Part shown: in pieces, positions 58,832 through 64,000 of the stretch | How the letters are laid out: each line of letters begins with the position of its first letter | Position numbering within the stretch: position 1 is the first letter of the stretch | Source of the DNA: JACRCT01 sp049841135 | GTDB lineage: Bacteria; Myxococcota; Myxococcia; Myxococcales; UBA5297 | Direction of reading: 5' to 3' | NCBI GenBank assembly: GCA_049841135.1 | Contig: JASGHK010000002.1 | Location: 620,001-684,000, forward strand | DNA: 64,000 nucleotides | Notes under the pieces: model-generated | Told to the model about the DNA's origin: nothing | Database searches by the model: none | What the model saw: the letters and a program-made list of their open reading frames with translations, nothing else | Translations under genes and position numbers: made by a program

Positions 58832-61800
58832 TCACTTGCTCGGCCACGCCTCGAGGGTTCGTCGGGCGAGCGCCTGGACGTCCTTGCCGAGCGGCTCGTC
58901 GAGCCCGGTCGCCCAAGACCTCACCTGTCCGTCCGCGCCCGCGACGGCCAGCTGCCGATCGTCGCTGGAGAATGCGACGGCGGAGATCGCGCCCTTGTGG
59001 TCTTGGCCCTCCCAGATTCGAATTCCACTGGCGACGTCGATGACCCTGAGCGTGCCGTCCTCGAGTCCGAGCGCGAGCAACTCGGCGCGCCGTGAGATGG
59101 CCGCGGCGGTCACGGCGTTCGAGGCGCCGTAGGCTTGCAGGGTGCGCGCGTCGCGGGCGTCGAGGATCCGCGCCCCCTTGGCGGAGGTCGCGACGAGGTG
59201 TTCGCCGGAGCCGTCGAAGGCGACCGAGCGGATGGCCATTCCAAGCGCAGGAGAGTCGGTCCGCCGGCCCGTCGCTACCTCCAAGACGGCGACGATGCCG
59301 CGGCTGGAGCCCCATGCGACGCGGGTGCCGTCCTCCGAGATGGCGGCCGCCGTGGCGTAGCCGTCGCTCGCCTGGCTTGACACGACACGAGGCGCCGCGC
59401 TCGCGTCCCACAGCACGATCGACCCGTCCATCGCCCGGGTCAGCACGAGGTCTCCCGCCGCGGTCGCGGCGAGCGCCAGCACCCGCTCGCTACCGAAGCC
59501 CATGGAACGCGCCTTGCCGTCGGCCGAGGAGAAGACGCTGATGAACCCCGTCTCGTCGACGACGGCGAAGGAGCGCCCGTCTCCGCTGAAGCTGTGCGCG
59601 ACGAGCCGCTCGCCTGCGAGTCCTCGAGCGACCTCTCCGGTGCCGGGGGCGAAGAGGGCGAACCCGTCGTCGCCGAGGCCCAGGAGGCGGCTCCCATCAG
59701 GTGCGGCCGCGAGGTCGGACAGCGGCTTGCTGGACTTCTTGCTGCTCAACACCGCACCGGTGAGGAGATCGGTGAACTCGAGGGTGCCGTCATTCAGCGT
59801 CGCAGACCAGTCGCCGCGGGGCGACACCAGCCGCCAAGAGGGCTCGTCGGCGCTCGGCGTGGTGGAGGTCTTCCATTCGCGCCCATTCCAGCGGCTCACG
59901 CGGAGGTCGGTGATGTCACGGCTCACCACCAGGTCGCCGTCCGCAGCGACGACCTGGAGGATTGGAGCGCTGTCGCTCCCTGGGAGCGTGCGGACCGGAA
60001 CCTGCCCCGGTCGCGCGGGGTCCCATTGGTCCACCCGTCCAGTTGCGGTCCTGGTGCAGACGAGCTTTCCCGCCCCGCACCACTGCGCTTGCCAGATCGA
60101 TCCGGGGAGGCGGGGTGCCGACCAGCGGGGAGCGCCGCTGGTCAGGTCGACGACGGAGGCGGTGAACGTGTCGCGTGCGAGCAGCACGCCCCCGCTCGGA
60201 TCGAACGCGAGGGCCTCGGGAACCACCGCCAGCTTCAGTGTCCTCGAGGACTGCGGCGCGTCGACCGAGAGCAGCTCGACGCGTCCGGTCAGGTCCCCTG
60301 CTGCGACCATCTTCCCGTCACCCGACAAGGCGCAAGCGCCGCGAAGCCCCTTGTCCAATGGCCACGCACCGATGGATCGCCCGGTCGCCACCTCCCAGGA
60401 GACCAGCGGAGCGCTGGCACCCCAGGTGATGAGGCGTGACCCGTCGCGGCTCATCTCGACCTGTCGCTCCTCGGTCGTGCCCGAGACCAGCGCGAGCTTC
60501 TCGAGCTTTCGCGTGGCGAGGTCCGCGCGGTAGAGATTTCCGGACGCCGTTGCGACCAGGGGGCGGTTCCCCGTGCCGACCGCGACCGAACCGGAGACCT
60601 GCAGCGGCGCGGAGCCATCGCCCGCCAGCGCGGGTTCCGCTTCGCCGCTGTCGTGCACCACGACCCACCGCCCGCCGAGGCTTGCAAGACCGCTCACGCG
60701 CCCCAGCGGCGGCGGGCTGGCCGACGACAGAGGCTGGAAGGGGAACAGCGTCAGCGCTCGCTCGCTCGATTGAACTGCGAGGAGGTCTCCCCTGGGCGCG
60801 ATCGCCAGACGAGCGGTTGCCGACGGATAGCGGCCGACGAGCGCTCCGGCCAGCGACCAGACCGAAGTCCCGGAGGACGAGGTCGCGGCAAGGGTCTGAC
60901 CGTCCGGCGCCCACGCGACGTCCCACGCCGGGCCTTCCAGAGGCAGACGCTTCAGCAGAGCCCCGTCGTCGGCCCGCCAGAGCTTGACCGTGTGATCGTC
61001 CGAACCCGTGGCGAGAAGCTTCCCATCGGGACTGAACTTCACCACCACCGCCGTCGCGTCATGGGCCAGGAGCGCCAGTCGCGTCCCGGAGTTGGCGTCC
61101 CATAGCTCGGCCAGAGACCCGCCCGTGGCCACCCGGGTCCCCCCGGGGTCGACATCGACCCGCTCGACGCTGCGGGCCGAGGCGCGGAAGGTCGAGACTC
61201 GCTCCCGAGTCTCGACGTTCCACACCGAGACCTGACCGTCTTCTGCCCCGGCGACGACCCTCGGAGCGCTCTTGGCCGAGGCCAGACCGAGGACGTAGGA
61301 GCCGTCCCCGGCCCACTCCTGCACGACGGCTCCGCTGCGAGGATTCATCAGCCGGACGAAGCCGTCGCGTCCGGCCACCGCGAGAAGATCGCCGCCCGCG
61401 CAGAAGACGACGTTCCTGAGCCGATCGGCGCTCACCCGGAAGTATTGGACGTTGAACGGGTCCACCTGGGCGACAGCCACCCGGCCGTCGGCACTCGCGG
61501 CAGCGGCGAGCTTCCCATCGGGGCTGAAGGCCACTCCGAGCGCTCGCTCGCCCAAAGGGATTTGGTGCTCGGACTTCTCGGTGACGTCCAGCAGCGTGGC
61601 TCCGCCAACCCCCGCCAGCAACGCGTGCGTACCGTCACGGGAGAAGCTCGAGGCTCTGCGAGCTGGGGAACTGGAATCGGAATCGATTCCTCCACGAGAC
61701 GAGCGGCGGAGCGTGGCCGGCGACGCTCCCTACCTCGTTCACGTCGCTCGACCAGGAACGTAGCCAGCCATCCGTCGACGCCACCGCGACCCCGCTCGAT

Positions 61801-64000
61801 GCGCAGGCGATGCGGTCTCGTGCGACTTCGGGATCGACCGCCTTCGAGGTGGTCTCTCGCGGGCCCAGCGTCGCCATCGGTGTGCCGCCAGAAGTGGACC
61901 AGACCGACACGGCACCGCGCGCATGTGCAAACGAGACCGTCCTTTCGTCGCCCGAATAGCAGACGCTGACTCCTGCCTGCCCCGTCGCGACGCGGCGGAT
62001 CAGTCTCCCCGTCTGAACCTGCCAGAGATACCCCGCTCCCTCGCGGTCGACGGTGGCGAGCGTCGCCCCCTTTGGACCGAACCGGGCTTCCAGGACGCCC
62101 GCCCCATGCGGGAGCGTCACGGAGGACTGCGCCGCACCGGCCCACAAGAAGACGGCCCCGTCGTCGCCACCGCTCAAGCGTGTCGCGCCGTCGGCCGACC
62201 ACGCGACGACCCGCACGGCGCCTCGGTGGGTCGTGGGATCTCGAACGCACCCCCTCTCGCCTGAGAGCGCGCACACCATCACTGCCCCGTCGGCGCGTCC
62301 TGCGAGGACCTTCGAACCATCCGGCGAGAGCGCCACGGCGCTCGTGGGCCCACCGACGTCGAACGACGCGGCCAGCGTGCCGGAAGCGACGTCGCGCACG
62401 CGCACCTCGGCGGAACCGCCGCCGATGGCGAGGCTCCTCCCGAGGCCATCGAAGCCAATCACCTCGACCTTGTGCGGGTCCTGCTCGATCGTTCGAGCCG
62501 CCCCGTGCTCGTCGTAGACGTCGACCATCCCGCCCTCTCCCACGGCCGCGACGACCCCCGTAGGGGCGACGACGGCCTGGACGATGCGATGGGCAGCAGC
62601 TGTTTGCCCGACGGACTCGAGGTTCGGTCCCCGTACGGTGATTCCGTCGGGCCGCACCGACACCAAGCGCCCCTCGCCTACCGCCGCCAGCGCGTACGGC
62701 ACGGCCCCCTCTCCGGCCTCGTGCTCGCGAACTGCAGCGAGCAGTCCCCGGCTCTTCTCCAGCAGACGGCGCGCGGCAAACCGCTCGCCGGCGCCGCTGC
62801 CCTGCGTCCCCTGGGCGAAGTCCAGCAGGAGCTCGACGCCTCCCTCCTGGGAGCGACTCGTCAACTTGGAGGCGAGGAGGGCAAGCCGCCTGCGGCCCGT
62901 CGGGAGCACCTCGAGGCCTCGGGCCACGAGGTCCGTCTCCTGGGCCGCTTCGGCCAGGAGGTCGGCGGCCGGCGCCGTCTTGGCGTGAAGGAGCCGCTCG
63001 AGGTCGAGCGCTTGGATCTCGCCGCTGCGGCGGGCCACCACCACTTCCCTCGCCGACCGGAAGCCGACGGAGAGCAAAGGGTCGGAGGCGAACGAGAAGC
63101 GCGCGGCCCGCGCACCGGACTCCATCGACCACAGGGACAGAGCTCCCGTCCTTCGACACGGCCGCAAGCTGCCGGTCGTCGGTGCTGAAGGCCAGGTCGA
63201 CGACCTCCTCCGCGCTGGTCGCGAAGCCAGGGCGGCGCTCGCCCGACAAACCCCACACCTCGAACGCCCCACCCTTGAATGCGACGGCGACCCATCGCCC
63301 GCTGGACGACGCCACGAGCCTCGCCATCGTGCCACCGCGGGTGGCGAGGACTGCGCGCTCGGCTCCCGTGGTCGGGTGGAGGATTCGCAGTCCGCGCTTC
63401 GAGCCCACCAGCAGGGAGGTCCCGTCCGGCGTGAACGCCACCGGCGTGGGTCCCTCGTCCCAAAGGAAGAGGCCCCGCCTCACCTGGACCTGCTTCTCCC
63501 CGGTCTTGAAATCCGAGAACTCGATGTAGCCATCCGAGCCATCGGGCCAGCGGTACGCGGCCGCAGCGCCGAGCCCCTTGGGAGAGATGGCGAACCGGCG
63601 GATCCTCGACTCCTGCCAGAAGTTCTCGTGCTGGACGACGAGCGTTCCCCCCGCCAGGTCGACGAGGGCCAAGCGTTCGTCCGTCGCCGTCGCCGCCCTT
63701 CCCCCGTCGAGCAGCCGCAGGTCGTGGACTGCGCCCTTGCCGACGCCCACGCGCCGCCGCTGGCGACCGGAGTCGGCCTCGTAGACCACCAATTCGCCCG
63801 CGGCAGTCCCGACGACCAGGGTGCCGTCGGCGTCGGACAGGGCGGCGCTCCAAGCGCCCTCGACCGCTGGCTGGCGCCGCGGCGCGGCCTCTCCTTCGCG
63901 CCAGAGGTGCACCGCCCCCCGCCCGTCCACGACGCTGATCGTCCCCTTCTCGGAGATCGCGAGGCTGCGCACTCCACCTTCGAAGGTTCTCTTGGCGAAT
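58832..64000 (-). CDS. Very large WD40-repeat protein (5' end beyond window; two frame breaks)
   Basis: WD40 blades run through the whole 5.1 kb. Examples: SLAISEKGTISVVDGRGAVHLW, VAFSPDGKLAAAASADGRVAVAQVD, VVVKFSPDGKLLATGSDDHTVKLWRAD and VAFSSDDRQLAVAGADGQVRSWATG. The gene extends past 64000 in frame. Two breaks need one extra base each: near 63146 in a GGG run, restoring VSKDGALSLWSMESG, and near 61650, restoring SSFSRDGTHALLAGV. After correction the window alone encodes over 1700 residues, at least two seven-bladed propellers per 300 residues. No kinase or enzyme domain is visible. It is possibly the C-terminal part of a kinase-linked or scaffold protein. Confidence 0.85.

Overview
High-GC window (roughly 70% G+C by eye) of a myxobacterium-like genome (Myxococcota, formerly Deltaproteobacteria). 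The inference rests on the gene repertoire: a eukaryotic-type Ser/Thr kinase, Cys-rich repeat lipoproteins, WGR and TIGR02996-type proteins, sigma-54 two-component regulation and nonamer intergenic repeats. The species is not identifiable from sequence alone.

Layout. 1-6.3 kb: metallo-beta-lactamase-fold hydrolase (cut by the window edge), a ten-repeat Cys-rich lipoprotein with a glycine-rich adhesin-like C-terminus, and a Ser/Thr kinase with a PEGA-like tail. 6.3-13.4 kb is a mobile and repeat-rich island. It holds a complete IS4-family insertion sequence (6593-9062) carrying a DruA-like DUF4338 passenger and lying inside a tandem repeat array, a cyclic-nucleotide-binding regulator, and a group II intron (11449-13403, minus) that splits a dispersed repeat. 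13.5-20.5 kb: WGR/TIGR02996 protein, glycerophosphodiester phosphodiesterase lipoprotein, Omp85-type porin, Mop-like protein and LysR regulator. 20.6-30.9 kb: pruA, a lipoprotein, a run of membrane proteins, an NtrC-type two-component pair and a large exported protein. 31-39.3 kb: a 2-hydroxyacyl-CoA dehydratase/activase operon, a GMC oxidoreductase, a WGR-fused ATP-dependent DNA ligase and a lipoprotein. 39.6-51.2 kb: one leftward operon nuoABCDHIJKLMN (an 11-subunit complex I without nuoEFG), with a divergent second nuoA-nuoB pair at 51.5-52.5 kb. 52.8-64 kb: LysM protein, CpoB-like TPR lipoprotein, PgeF, TPR-glutaredoxin protein, a diguanylate cyclase with a CxxCH motif, and a very large WD40 protein running off the end.

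Functional picture. The energy block (complex I) and the envelope block (LysM, CpoB-like, porin, lipoproteins) look like ordinary chromosomal cargo. Signalling is rich: Ser/Thr kinase, cNMP-binding protein, histidine kinase with sigma-54 regulator, and a diguanylate cyclase.

Quality caution. Twelve reading-frame breaks occur inside otherwise well-conserved genes. Ten are explained by one extra base and two by one missing base. This looks more like assembly indel error than decay, so I give frameshifted genes as whole loci and state the break. No tRNA, rRNA or CRISPR array was seen.
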